A stretch of 49,603 nt of DNA from Gammaproteobacteria bacterium (GCA_026984775.1 JALSRM010000037.1:1-49603); one strand, 5' to 3'; numbered from the stretch's first letter, positions 9,639 through 18,707 are shown. A program made the numbers and translations. Notes: generated by a model not told the origin, from the sequence alone.

Positions 9639-11018
9639 ATGGATAAAATTTCGCTGGACCAGACAACGATCTTCCGTCCGGCCTCTCCCTATCAAATCAG
9701 GCTGTTGTTTCGACAGCTTGTTCACACTTCGGTTGCCAGCCTGATCGCGGCAGTTTTCATCACGGTTGTTCTCTGGCCAGTCACCAGTCACGTATGGCTT
9801 TTGAGCTGGCTGTCACTATTGGTGATTATCAGCCTTGGCCGAATTTATCTGGTGCATCATGTCTGGATGGGAAAGGAAAAATATCATCTTGACTGGTGGC
9901 GTTCCATCGCATTTTTACTGATCTTTATGGCTGCATTGCTCTGGGGAGCACTGGCTTTTGTCTATGATTATTCGTGGCCGGTGTTTTATCAATATGCTGT
10001 CCTTTCAGTTTTATTCATCATAGCGTTGGGTTGTATCCCTGCCTATGCGACCAGTCTTCCCATTTATTTTGTCTCATTAATATCAATATTATTGCCAATT
10101 ACGCTTAAATTTGTTTTTTCAGGTCAGAGTGATTATCTGCTCTACGGTGCAGGTTTGGTTACTCTTGTGGTCCTTCTCTTCGCGTTTGCCTGGCGTTACC
10201 ACGAAGCTGTCATCCATGAAGTGGGGGAGCATCACGGCTATCGTGATGACTACACAGAACTCAAAACCCGACATGATGATCTTTCGTTGAAGCTGGATCA
10301 GAAAGAAGCAGATGAGAAAACAGCCAGAGCAATCTATACACGGATCGCAGGTTTAAAGCCCATTGATCATGATGGTATCAAGGGGATTGTCATGCCACAG
10401 GGGGAGTTTAGTGGTGATTTTATCTATACTGCAAAGACACCTGAAGGTATCGATCACATTCTTTTTGCTGATTTCTCGGGGCATGGCCTGCAAGCAGCTC
10501 TGGGTGCGATCCCGGTGTCTTCGATCTTTTACAGTATGACGGCCAAAGGCTTGTCGCCTGAAAAGATCATTCAGGAACTGGATGAGTCACTTTTCGAGCG
10601 TCTTGCAACAGATCAGTTCTGTTGTGCCTGTTTTATCGCTGTGGATTCTGACCGTAAAACACTCAGGATCTGGAACGGTGGGATCCCTGATGTACTTATT
10701 GCCAATGATAGGCGGCTTGTTTTGGAACGACTCTCTTCCGAGCATATTCCATTGGGGATCGAACCAGGGAAGAACAGTAACTATAAGCTTGATGAAATCG
10801 GGCTGATCTCTTGTGATACTGTGCTGGTTTACAGTGATGGTCTAATTGAAGCAACAAATGCCCGGAAAGAATCTTTTGGACAGCGTAGAGTAGAGGATCT
10901 GCTGCTCACGCATCACGGGAAACCGAGTCTCATTGACATACTGAAAAGGGAACTTGCAAGTCACATGGATGGCGTATTGCCGGCGGATGATATCTCCATG
11001 CTGATGATCAGGTGTTAG
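9639..11018 (+). CDS. Membrane-bound SpoIIE/PP2C-type serine phosphatase
   Basis: A 459-residue protein. About six transmembrane helices occupy residues 32-187, followed by a short charged, coiled-coil-like linker (about 200-235) and a SpoIIE-type PP2C domain to the C-terminus. Metal-binding motifs are present: SGD (258-260), DFSGHG (278-283), YSDGLIEA and the terminal ADD before ISML. The protein would dephosphorylate a serine/threonine-phosphorylated partner, typically an anti-sigma-factor antagonist in a partner-switching module. No antagonist or anti-sigma kinase is encoded nearby, so the target is unknown. An in-frame stop at 9624 supports the ATG at 9639, although it lacks a well-spaced Shine-Dalgarno. 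Confidence 0.88.
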   Translation: MDKISLDQTTIFRPASPYQIRLLFRQLVHTSVASLIAAVFITVVLWPVTSHVWLLSWLSLLVIISLGRIYLVHHVWMGKEKYHLDWWRSIAFLLIFMAALLWGALAFVYDYSWPVFYQYAVLSVLFIIALGCIPAYATSLPIYFVSLISILLPITLKFVFSGQSDYLLYGAGLVTLVVLLFAFAWRYHEAVIHEVGEHHGYRDDYTELKTRHDDLSLKLDQKEADEKTARAIYTRIAGLKPIDHDGIKGIVMPQGEFSGDFIYTAKTPEGIDHILFADFSGHGLQAALGAIPVSSIFYSMTAKGLSPEKIIQELDESLFERLATDQFCCACFIAVDSDRKTLRIWNGGIPDVLIANDRRLVLERLSSEHIPLGIEPGKNSNYKLDEIGLISCDTVLVYSDGLIEATNARKESFGQRRVEDLLLTHHGKPSLIDILKRELASHMDGVLPADDISMLMIRC

Positions 11019-11052
11019 TTTTTAGGCATTCTCTGATGAACTTATCCATGAA

Positions 11053-11155
11053 GATTCAGAGCACAAAAAAGCAAAATGCAATGAGGCTTTGATAATTTTC
11101 ATGACTTGTCCGTATTGAATATGGTGAACTCCTTGTGCCACAGAAACTCTGAATC
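11053..11155. repeat. Nested inverted repeats between convergent genes
   Basis: GATTCAGAG (11053-11061) is exactly complementary to CTCTGAATC (11147-11155). Continuing inward, CACAA (11062-11066) pairs with TTGTG (11133-11137). Inside are two further hairpins: AAAGC/GCTTT (11068-11072 with 11086-11090) and CCGTAT/ATATGG (11110-11115 with 11119-11124, one G-U pair). The right outer arm reaches the stop codon of ybgC. It may be a structured 3' region for both converging transcripts; there is no U-run of a standard terminator. Confidence 0.4.
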
Positions 11156-11567
11156 AACCAGGGTCCCTTAGTTTTTTTAGAATAATTCCTGGCACCGGAC
11201 AGGGGCGAACAGTTTTCGTATCGACACAGACAACAACGATCGTTGCCTGGTTCAACAGCTCGCCTTCCGCATCTTCCCTGTATACTTTTTGATCAAAGTG
11301 AAAACTCGATTGCCGGAATGAGGAAACATCAGCGGTAACCCACAGGCGATCGTTGTAGCGGGCTGGTAGAAAGTAATTCATTTCGACTTTTTTTACCACA
11401 AACATGATATTGAGATCGTGCATCAGATCATCTTGTTCGAAGCCCAAAGAGCGCAAAAACTCGGTTCTCGCGCGCTCGTAAAACTTGAGGTAATTTCCAT
11501 AGTAGACAATTCCCATGGTATCCACATCTTCATGATAAACACGAACCTGCCAACCAAATTTGTTCAT
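11154..11567 (-). CDS. ybgC: YbgC-like acyl-CoA thioesterase
   Basis: A 137-residue hot-dog-fold protein. The family active-site region is clear: YHEDVDTMGIVYYGNY followed by FYERARTEFLR, with D16 as the likely catalytic aspartate. YbgC enzymes hydrolyse acyl-CoA thioesters and are usually encoded with tolQRAB. Here no tol genes are present; instead the gene lies 9 bases downstream of epmB on the same strand and is probably co-transcribed with it. The family call is firm; the exact substrate and a link to the Tol-Pal system are not. Confidence 0.85.
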   Translation of the reverse strand: MNKFGWQVRVYHEDVDTMGIVYYGNYLKFYERARTEFLRSLGFEQDDLMHDLNIMFVVKKVEMNYFLPARYNDRLWVTADVSSFRQSSFHFDQKVYREDAEGELLNQATIVVVCVDTKTVRPCPVPGIILKKLRDPG

Positions 11568-11576
11568 AAGATTTCC

Positions 11577-12593
11577 TTAAGAAATTGTAATTTTTGAACC
11601 TGCACCGGGCTTTTCCTGTACCAGTTTTGGCACCAGATAGCCTGGCAGCCGATTACGGATTTGCTCCATCAGGGCTAAGGCGTGATCACATTCTACATTG
11701 AAGTGTGCCGCACCCTGAACGGGATCCAGCAGGTGAAGGTAATAGGGCATCACATGGGCTTCAAATAATCTTTCACTGAGTGCAATCAAGGCATCGAAAG
11801 AATCATTGACCCCAGCGAGAAGAACCGACTGGTTTAGCAATGTCACTCCTGTTTTTGCCAATTCGTTCATTGAATGGGCAACCGTCCTATCGATCTCATT
11901 TGCATGATTGGCATGAATCACCATGATAGTCTGCAAATGTGTTGTGCCGATCCAGTCGAGCAGATGCCGATCGATGCGTTCAGGCAGGATTACGGGCATA
12001 CGGCTGTGGATTCGCAACCGTTTCACATGAGGGATCTGTTCGATTCTGCAGACCAGTCGGGCAAGTTTCTGATCAGAGAGTGAGAGAGGATCACCGCCGC
12101 TGAGAATGACTTCAGTGACCGACGGTGTTTTGCGAATATAATCCAGAGCTTGTTGCCATTGATCTCTGGCAGGGTTCGACTGTGCATAAGGGAAGTGCCG
12201 ACGAAAACAGTATCGGCAATGGATTCCGCAGGCACCAGTGGTGATCAGTAATGCCCGTCCCTGGTACTTGTGCAGGACTCCATCAACCGCTTCTGCGGCC
12301 AGGTCACCCACTGGATCAGTTTGATAGCCGGGTTGAGTGAGGTTTTCCTCAGTCAGTGGCAGAACCTGTTTCAGCAAGGGATCCTCCGGATCCCCTTTTT
12401 TCATCTTGCCAATAAATCCACGTGGAACTCTGAGACGAAAGGATGGACTCGCATCCAGTGATTGAGCGAGAGTGGAATTTTCCAGCTCCAGCATGTGCAG
12501 CAATTCCATGGGACTGGAGACTGCATTGGCAAGTAATTTCTTCCATTGAGGCTGAAAATCAGCTTCGCTTCGGGGTATCATAGCATCCTTCAT
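11577..12593 (-). CDS. epmB: EF-P beta-lysylation protein EpmB (lysine 2,3-aminomutase family)
   Basis: A 338-residue radical SAM enzyme. The cluster motif CxxxCxxC is at C122, C126 and C129 (GACGIHCRYCFRRHF), followed by family motifs EVILSGGDPL and RLRIHSRMPV, and NQSVLLAGVND. In E. coli EpmB converts (S)-alpha-lysine to (R)-beta-lysine, which EpmA attaches to elongation factor P. It lies only 22 bases from efp in divergent orientation, a conserved arrangement. The start could instead be the ATG four codons later (12581), which would widen the shared promoter gap to 34 bases. Confidence 0.95.
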   Translation of the reverse strand: MKDAMIPRSEADFQPQWKKLLANAVSSPMELLHMLELENSTLAQSLDASPSFRLRVPRGFIGKMKKGDPEDPLLKQVLPLTEENLTQPGYQTDPVGDLAAEAVDGVLHKYQGRALLITTGACGIHCRYCFRRHFPYAQSNPARDQWQQALDYIRKTPSVTEVILSGGDPLSLSDQKLARLVCRIEQIPHVKRLRIHSRMPVILPERIDRHLLDWIGTTHLQTIMVIHANHANEIDRTVAHSMNELAKTGVTLLNQSVLLAGVNDSFDALIALSERLFEAHVMPYYLHLLDPVQGAAHFNVECDHALALMEQIRNRLPGYLVPKLVQEKPGAGSKITIS

Positions 12594-12615
12594 TTTTTAG
12601 AGATTAACAAAAAAC

Positions 12616-13185
12616 ATGGCTAAATACGCAACCAATCAATTCAAAAACGGGCTAAAACTCATCATTGATGGTGATCCTTATACCATAGTAGAAAATGAAG
12701 TCGTCAAACCGGGCAAAGGACAAGCTTTCAATCGCATCAAAGTCAAAAATTTGAAAACCGGACGTGTGATCGAGCGCACATACAAGTCGGGTGAAACGGT
12801 AGAGGGTGCCGATGTCATGGATGTGGAACTCGAATTTCTCTATTCCGATGGAGAATACTGGCACTTCATGGATCCAAAGAACTACGAGCAGATCCAGGCG
12901 ACTGCAACCGCCGTCGAGGAAGCCGCAAAATGGCTCAAGGGCCAAGAGTTGTGTGAGGTGACACTTTGGAATGGAGAGCCATTGCTGGTCACGGCACCCA
13001 ATTTTGTTGAGTTGCAGATCACTGAAACCGATCCCGGAGTGCGAGGTGATACCGCATCGGGAGGTAGCAAGCCCGCTACTCTTGAGACCGGTGCGGTTGT
13101 TAAAGTACCGCTGTTCGTTGATCAGGGTGAAGTGATCAAGGTTGACACACGAACCGGCGAATACGTATCACGAGTCAAGGATTAG
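12616..13185 (+). CDS. efp: Translation elongation factor P
   Basis: A 189-residue EF-P with its three beta-barrel domains. The modified lysine is K34 in VKPGKGQA, at the same position as in E. coli, and the C-terminal signature near [12 protein letters not shown] is intact. EF-P binds stalled ribosomes and promotes peptide bond formation at consecutive prolines. The beta-lysylating enzymes are encoded on both sides (epmB divergent, epmA directly downstream), so the E. coli type modification is expected. Its stop TAG shares one base with the GTG start of epmA, suggesting translational coupling. Confidence 0.97.
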   Translation: MAKYATNQFKNGLKLIIDGDPYTIVENEVVKPGKGQAFNRIKVKNLKTGRVIERTYKSGETVEGADVMDVELEFLYSDGEYWHFMDPKNYEQIQATATAVEEAAKWLKGQELCEVTLWNGEPLLVTAPNFVELQITETDPGVRGDTASGGSKPATLETGAVVKVPLFVDQGEVIKVDTRTGEYVSRVKD

Positions 13186-14078
13186 TGCGGAAACTGTTGC
13201 AGGAGAGGGCGAGGCTGCTCGCCACCATCCGCACATTCTTTCGGTCAAAAAACATCCTCGAAGTCGAAACGCCGATTTTGAGCCGGGCAGGAGTGTGCGA
13301 TCCCCATCTACAGAACCTGAATACTTATGTGAACAGCCGCCGGTTTTTTCTGCAGACTTCACCAGAATTCGCCATGAAGCGGTTATTGAGTGCGGGATCC
13401 GGTGACATCTACCAGATTGGTAAAGCGTTTCGAAATGACGAAGCGGGACGGTTGCACAATCCGGAATTCACGATGATCGAATGGTATCGGACAGGGTTTG
13501 ATTACAGGCAGCTTATGGACGAGGTCGAGGAACTTGTTTCGATACTGTTACCTGTCAAGGATTTTGAACGTGTAACTTGGCGCGAGGTATATCTCCGGGC
13601 AACCGGCATCGATCCCATGCAGGTGTCTACTGAAGAACTCAAAACGATGGTGGGAGAAGTGGCGGGGCAAACATCACGGCAGGATTTGCTAGACCTGATC
13701 ATGGCTGTGAAGGTTCTCCCGGCACTCCCCGGTGCCGTTTTCATCCACGACTATCCGGTTGATCAAGCCTCAATGGCAAAAATTCGTGATGGCATTGCCG
13801 AGCGGTTCGAGTTGGTGATTGACGGAGTGGAATTAGCCAATGGTTATACAGAGCTGACAGACCCTTTCGAGCAGGAACAGCGGTTTCGTTATGAGAATCA
13901 ACAGAGAAGGATAATGGGAAAGGAAGAGATGCCATTAGATCAGCATTTATTGGAGGCAATGCAAAAAGGCCTGCCCGAATGTGCCGGAGTCGCAATGGGT
14001 TTTGATCGGTTGGTTATGCTTGCTTTGGGCAAACAATCATTGGCAGAGGTCATGCCATTCACTGCGGAGTTCGCTTGA
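13185..14078 (+). CDS. epmA: EF-P--(R)-beta-lysine ligase EpmA
   Basis: A 297-residue class II lysyl-tRNA-synthetase-like protein lacking the anticodon-binding domain, as in EpmA/PoxA/GenX. Motif 2 (AFRNDEAGRLHNPEFTMIEW) and motif 3 (GVAMGFDRLVML) are clear, as is ETPILSRAG near the N-terminus. It adenylates (R)-beta-lysine and transfers it to K34 of EF-P. It starts with GTG overlapping the efp stop by one base; compared with the E. coli protein the N-terminus is shorter by roughly 20 residues, which is outside the catalytic core. The next gene begins immediately after its stop. Confidence 0.95.
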   Translation: MRKLLQERARLLATIRTFFRSKNILEVETPILSRAGVCDPHLQNLNTYVNSRRFFLQTSPEFAMKRLLSAGSGDIYQIGKAFRNDEAGRLHNPEFTMIEWYRTGFDYRQLMDEVEELVSILLPVKDFERVTWREVYLRATGIDPMQVSTEELKTMVGEVAGQTSRQDLLDLIMAVKVLPALPGAVFIHDYPVDQASMAKIRDGIAERFELVIDGVELANGYTELTDPFEQEQRFRYENQQRRIMGKEEMPLDQHLLEAMQKGLPECAGVAMGFDRLVMLALGKQSLAEVMPFTAEFA

Positions 14079-16013
14079 GTGATCAAGCCATCAGAGATAT
14101 TGAGTGCATCGGGGCCTGTTGCAGCAACGGTCGAAGGCTTTTCTCCCCGTTCCCAGCAGCAGGAGATGGGCGATTACATCGCAGAGGTGCTGGATGAAAA
14201 GGGTATTTTGATCTGTGAAGCCGGCACCGGTACCGGGAAAACTTTCGCGTATTTGGTTCCGGCCTTGCTTGCGGGTAAGCGAATTATCATCTCTACAGGC
14301 ACACGGCATCTGCAGGATCAGCTGTATCATCGTGATTTGCCTGTGATCAGAAGAGCCCTGAATGTCCCTGTTTCTATCGCACTTCTCAAAGGTCGAGCGA
14401 ACTATCTCTGCTTGCAACGCATGGCTGAAGCAGACACCCGTTGGGCACAACTTTCACCCTACCTTGGTGATCAACTCCATGAGATCAGGATATGGGCAGA
14501 AAAGACGACTGCCGGTGACATCTCCGAACTGAGTTCCGTGCCAGAGGATTCAGCCATCTGGCCCCTGGTGACCTCAACAACCGAGAATTGCCTCGGTCAG
14601 GAATGCCCATTATTTGCAGAATGTTATGTTTACAAAGCGAGAAAGGCTGCGATCGAAGCTGACGTACTCGTGGTCAATCATCATCTTTTCATGGCCGACA
14701 TGTCTTTGAAAGAAGGAGGTTTTGGAGAGATTCTGCCTGGTGCTGAAGCCGTAATCTTTGATGAGGCACATCAACTGCATGATATCGCCTCGCAGTTTTT
14801 CGGTTCTACCGTAACTACTCGCCAATTACTGGATTTGTCACGGGATGTAGTGGCCGCTTACCTGCAAAGTGCAGGTGATATGCCTGACATCGAGGATGCG
14901 GCCAACGATCTCGAAAAGGCAACGAAGGATTTTCGGCTTGCACTCGGCAAAGCGGGGCAGCGGGCACCCTGGCGTGAGGTTAAAAACCGACCTGCTGTTA
15001 AAACTGCATTGGATGAGTTGATTCTGAAGTTGAATCTTCTCAAGACCTGTCTTCAGCCTGCTACCGAGAGAAGCCGTTCTCTGGAGAATTGCCTCAATCG
15101 TACGCTTTCTCTCATTGGGCGGTTGGAAACGTTTGTCGATCAGGCAAAGTCAGACATGGAAAGTTCAGAATCTTTGCAATGGTTTGAAACGTGGCAACGT
15201 ACGTTTGTTCTCAATGACACGCCACTGACGATCGCAGACATTTTCCAGTCCCGAAGACAGCATTACCAGTGCAGCTGGATCTTTACCTCGGCAACGCTTG
15301 CGGTTGGTACTCGGTTCGATTATTTTTCTCGGAGACTCGGTCTTGAAGAAGCGAAAACATGTTTACTAGACAGTCCATTTGACTACCCGAACCAGGCTCT
15401 TCTCTACCTCCCTGAACTGACAGTCGAACCCAATCATGAACAATATACTCAGGCTGTTGTTGAAGCGGCCATACCGGTTCTTGAAGCCAGTCAGGGTCGG
15501 GCCTTTGTACTCTTTACCAGTCACCGAGCTTTGCAGCAGGCTGCCAGGCTTTTCAGTGAAAGAACAGGTTTTTCTTTTTTTGTTCAGGGCGAAGCACCCA
15601 AAGCCGATCTGTTGAAACGGTTCACACAGACCAAATCGTCGGTCTTGCTGGGAACTAGCAGTTTTTGGGAAGGTGTGGATGTGCGTGGTGAGGCCCTCTC
15701 TTGTGTCATTATCGACAAACTACCCTTCGCTTCTATGGGAGATCCGTTGATGCAGGCAAGGCTCGCTGCCTTGCGCAGACACGGGCAGAATCCGTTCATG
15801 GAATACCAGCTGCCAGAGGCTGTAATCACCCTCAAACAGGGTGTTGGGCGTCTGATCAGGGATATCCATGATACCGGTGTCATGATGATCTGTGACCCAC
15901 GACTAAAGACCAAATCCTACGGCCGGATCTTTCTTTCCTCGCTTCCACCTATGCGCCAAGTAAACAAGATTGAAGAGATCGAGCGTTTCTTCGGGAAAAA
16001 AGGCGAAGTGTAA
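14079..16013 (+). CDS. yoaA: DinG/YoaA-family iron-sulfur DNA helicase
   Basis: A 644-residue XPD-like superfamily 2 helicase. Walker A is AGTGTGKT (48-55), the DEAH box is at 228-231, and four cysteines (C111, C171, C176, C182) lie where the 4Fe-4S cluster of this family sits. C-terminal helicase motifs include SSFWEGVDV and QGVGRLIRD. The length and the lack of an exonuclease domain point to YoaA rather than DinG of Gram-positives. It acts in repair of damaged or stalled replication forks. It starts with GTG directly after the epmA stop, so efp-epmA-yoaA is probably one transcript. Confidence 0.92.
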   Translation: MIKPSEILSASGPVAATVEGFSPRSQQQEMGDYIAEVLDEKGILICEAGTGTGKTFAYLVPALLAGKRIIISTGTRHLQDQLYHRDLPVIRRALNVPVSIALLKGRANYLCLQRMAEADTRWAQLSPYLGDQLHEIRIWAEKTTAGDISELSSVPEDSAIWPLVTSTTENCLGQECPLFAECYVYKARKAAIEADVLVVNHHLFMADMSLKEGGFGEILPGAEAVIFDEAHQLHDIASQFFGSTVTTRQLLDLSRDVVAAYLQSAGDMPDIEDAANDLEKATKDFRLALGKAGQRAPWREVKNRPAVKTALDELILKLNLLKTCLQPATERSRSLENCLNRTLSLIGRLETFVDQAKSDMESSESLQWFETWQRTFVLNDTPLTIADIFQSRRQHYQCSWIFTSATLAVGTRFDYFSRRLGLEEAKTCLLDSPFDYPNQALLYLPELTVEPNHEQYTQAVVEAAIPVLEASQGRAFVLFTSHRALQQAARLFSERTGFSFFVQGEAPKADLLKRFTQTKSSVLLGTSSFWEGVDVRGEALSCVIIDKLPFASMGDPLMQARLAALRRHGQNPFMEYQLPEAVITLKQGVGRLIRDIHDTGVMMICDPRLKTKSYGRIFLSSLPPMRQVNKIEEIERFFGKKGEV

Positions 16014-16243
16014 ACAAGTTCCGGTTCCTAAATTCCAACTTATTCAAAACCTAGTCGATACATTCTGCAAGAGAGCATAAAGGGCCCTACAGAGAACTCA
16101 TGGATATTTTGTGAATAAAGAGACCCATGGTTTACTGCTCATCATTTTCTATCTGAAACATGTTCCTTTTATAAATCCTGACCCTATTGATTCTGATGCA
16201 GATAAAAAACTGACGATATGGAGACAGCAAAAAAAAGAGGCCG

Positions 16244-16429
16244 ATGGAAGAAACATTGGATTATTTTGGCATGATTAAGTTACTGATCAATCATTTCGGT
16301 GATGGTCTGGTTTATTTGCCGGAGGGTGCGAACCTCGAACTTCTGGAGCATGCCCGTGACTTCGGTCATATCAGCGATGAGGGTTATTTGCCCCATATTG
16401 GACGGCAACGGGTAGCTGAGCATGAGTAG
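16244..16429 (+). CDS. Possible small hypothetical protein (61 aa)
   Basis: A 61-codon frame beginning at an ATG preceded by AAGAGG at a short spacing. The product is acidic and I do not recognise it (includes NHFGDGLVYLPEGANL). It lies in the 477-base gap between yoaA and the deacetylase gene. A second open frame, 16111-16278 starting with GTG, overlaps its 5' end in another frame and encodes about 55 residues including NPDPIDSDADKK. The two could be parts of one broken gene or chance frames. Otherwise the gap shows no RNA gene or terminator that I can see. Confidence 0.35.
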   Translation: MEETLDYFGMIKLLINHFGDGLVYLPEGANLELLEHARDFGHISDEGYLPHIGRQRVAEHE

Positions 16430-16490
16430 AAATAGCTTCCAGGCATTGGCAGTGTCAATCAAGACCACCGAAGATGACAAAAATGGATAA

Positions 16491-17453
16491 ATGCCGGAAA
16501 ATTCCGATATGGCCACCGGAGTTTTCTACGATCCCGTTTTTTTGACCCATGACACGGGTCCAGGGCACCCTGAGTGTCCCGCACGATTGTCTAAATCCTT
16601 TCAATATCTCCAGAAACAAGACTGGTTTTCCGAACTCAAACTTATAACTGATCCACGTCCAGTCGAAGACACCATCCTGAAAATGAACCACGAGGCTGAA
16701 TACATTCGGCGGGTACAAGCGGCGAGTCTTCAGGGAAAGACAATTCTCGATTCCCCGGATGTCAGTATCAGTCAGGAATCATTCAACGTAGCGATCAGGG
16801 CTGCAGGCGCTGCATTGGAGCTGGCTGATCGGTTGTTGTCTGGCGAGATCAACAATGGTTTTGGGCTTATCAGACCTCCAGGGCATCATGCTGAAAGAAA
16901 TATGGCGTTGGGATTTTGCCTGTTTAACAATATCGCCATATTGGCACGATATCTTCAGCAGTATCATGATCTGGAAAAGGTCCTGATCCTCGACTGGGAT
17001 GTACATCATGGCAACGGCACACAACACAGCTTTCAAGCCGATCCAAGCGTCATGTATATCAGTCTGCATCAATATCCTTTTTATCCTGGTACTGGAGCCC
17101 GCTCAGAAACCGGTGTAGGTAAGGGTAAGGGAACGGTTGTAAATTGTCCTATGTCAGCGGGCTCGACGGACGCCGACTACCGTATGGCCTTCAAGGATGA
17201 TGTGCTGCCTGCCGCGCGTCGGTTTAAACCGGATGCGGTTTTGATTTCAGCAGGTTTTGATGCACACCGCTCCGATCCTCTCGGCGGGATCTGTCTGGAA
17301 ACGGAAAGTTACCGATGGATGTCAGAGGAGATGGTCACAATCGCTGATCAATATGCAAAAGGGCGATTACTTTCTCTGCTGGAAGGCGGTTACAACTTAC
17401 AGTATTTGCCACTTTGTATCGCAGAACACCTGTCAGTCCTGAAAGAAGCTTGA
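16491..17453 (+). CDS. Histone deacetylase family (acetylpolyamine amidohydrolase-like) protein
   Basis: A 320-residue arginase/deacetylase-fold enzyme. The catalytic histidine pair is H132-H133 (PPGHHAE), the zinc ligands are D170 and H172 (DWDVHHGNGTQ) and D257 (SAGFDAHRSDPLGG), and the transition-state tyrosine is in EGGYN. Bacterial members remove acetyl groups from polyamines, acetoin-pathway proteins or other small amides; the substrate here is unknown. ATG at 16491 is used; an ATG six codons later (16509, MATGVFYD) is an equally plausible start. The 3' end overlaps the convergent moeA by 21 bases. Confidence 0.92.
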   Translation: MPENSDMATGVFYDPVFLTHDTGPGHPECPARLSKSFQYLQKQDWFSELKLITDPRPVEDTILKMNHEAEYIRRVQAASLQGKTILDSPDVSISQESFNVAIRAAGAALELADRLLSGEINNGFGLIRPPGHHAERNMALGFCLFNNIAILARYLQQYHDLEKVLILDWDVHHGNGTQHSFQADPSVMYISLHQYPFYPGTGARSETGVGKGKGTVVNCPMSAGSTDADYRMAFKDDVLPAARRFKPDAVLISAGFDAHRSDPLGGICLETESYRWMSEEMVTIADQYAKGRLLSLLEGGYNLQYLPLCIAEHLSVLKEA

Positions 17454-18707
17454 AAACGGCTGTACATCAACCAGGGCTCCTTCATCAATTCCTGCTGAGT
17501 CCTTGTCAAGAAGGATGAAACAATTGGCCTCTGACATGGACCGCAAGATGCCGGATCCCTGGTTCCCGGTCTTGCGTACGACCAATTCTCCATTCTTTGC
17601 CGTCTCCAGGATACCGCGCTGATATTCAGTCCTGCCCGGACGTTTGCGTAGTTTTGAAAGACAACGGGCCTTGACTGTCAGAGGAGAGGGGCATTTCTCA
17701 CCCATCATTTTTCGCAAGGCAGGCAGTACGAACTGGTAAAATGTCACCATTACGGAAACCGGGTTGCCGGGCAGACCAAAAAAAACCGCCTCGCCCAACC
17801 GACCAAAGGTGAGAGGTCGGCCAGGTTTCATTGCAACTTTCCAGAAGTTAACCTCACCCAGTTCATTGAGGGTTTCCTTAACGTAATCTGCCTCGCCAAC
17901 AGAAACCCCACCGGAGGAGATCACGACATCGGTGCTGCTCGAGGCTGTCTGGAAAGCATTTCTTAGTGCATCGGGGGCGTCTCTGATCACACCCATGTCG
18001 AGGAGTTCTACGTCCAGTTTTTTCAGCATGCCATAGAGTGTGTATCGATTACTGTCATAGATTTCCCCGGTTTTCAGCGGTTCACCCATAGATCGCAATT
18101 CGTCACCAGTGGAGAAAAAGGCGACACGTAATCGCCTATAAACGGTGACCTCTGCCAGGCCGAGAGAGGCGATTAGCCCTAAATCGGCCGGTGTTAACCT
18201 GCGACCAGAAGGAAGAACCAACTGCCCAACGCTCAGATCTTCTCCGGCCTTACGCACGTTTTGCCCAGGTTTCTGATAAGGCCCAATGAGAACCTTGTCT
18301 CCTTCACGTTTGACATGTTCCTGCATGACAACTGTGTCAGCACCCTTGGGCATGACGGCTCCGGTCATGATTCTCACACATTGTCCTGATTTAACTTTCC
18401 CAGGCCAGGGTTTCCCAGCAAGGCTTGTGCCTACCAGTTTGAATTCGTGAAAATCACTTTCGAGTAGATCGTCTCCTTTGACGGCATATCCATCCATGGC
18501 AGAGTTGGTGTGTGAAGGTACATCAATGGGTGAACTGATGTCTTCAGTAAGTACATGTCCCAAGGCTGAGCGAAGGGCAAGCCGCTCGAACCCCCTGACT
18601 GGTGAGACTGAATCAAGGATGCGCCGACGTGCAGAATCACAGTCCAGAGATTCTGGATCAAAGTCATCTTTGCAACTGGGTGATGGATCGATTCTTTTAT
18701 CGTTCAT
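17433..18707 (-). CDS. moeA: Molybdopterin molybdenumtransferase MoeA
   Basis: A 424-residue MoeA. Typical motifs are NSAMDGYAV near residue 70, TGAVMPKGADTVV, and SSGGVSVGEADYV in the MPT-binding domain, followed by GLPGNPVSVMV. It inserts molybdate into adenylylated molybdopterin, completing the molybdenum cofactor. The gene overlaps the upstream mobA-mobB fusion by 11 bases, so the two are co-transcribed. Other cofactor genes (moaABCDE) and molybdoenzymes are not in the window. The 3' end overlaps the deacetylase-family gene by 21 bases. Confidence 0.96.
   Translation of the reverse strand: MNDKRIDPSPSCKDDFDPESLDCDSARRRILDSVSPVRGFERLALRSALGHVLTEDISSPIDVPSHTNSAMDGYAVKGDDLLESDFHEFKLVGTSLAGKPWPGKVKSGQCVRIMTGAVMPKGADTVVMQEHVKREGDKVLIGPYQKPGQNVRKAGEDLSVGQLVLPSGRRLTPADLGLIASLGLAEVTVYRRLRVAFFSTGDELRSMGEPLKTGEIYDSNRYTLYGMLKKLDVELLDMGVIRDAPDALRNAFQTASSSTDVVISSGGVSVGEADYVKETLNELGEVNFWKVAMKPGRPLTFGRLGEAVFFGLPGNPVSVMVTFYQFVLPALRKMMGEKCPSPLTVKARCLSKLRKRPGRTEYQRGILETAKNGELVVRKTGNQGSGILRSMSEANCFILLDKDSAGIDEGALVDVQPFSSFFQD

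Noticed and set aside
16280-16516. 78-residue minus-strand frame in the gap before the deacetylase gene
   Set aside because: No Shine-Dalgarno, and it overlaps the start of the deacetylase gene; the plus-strand frame is more protein-like.
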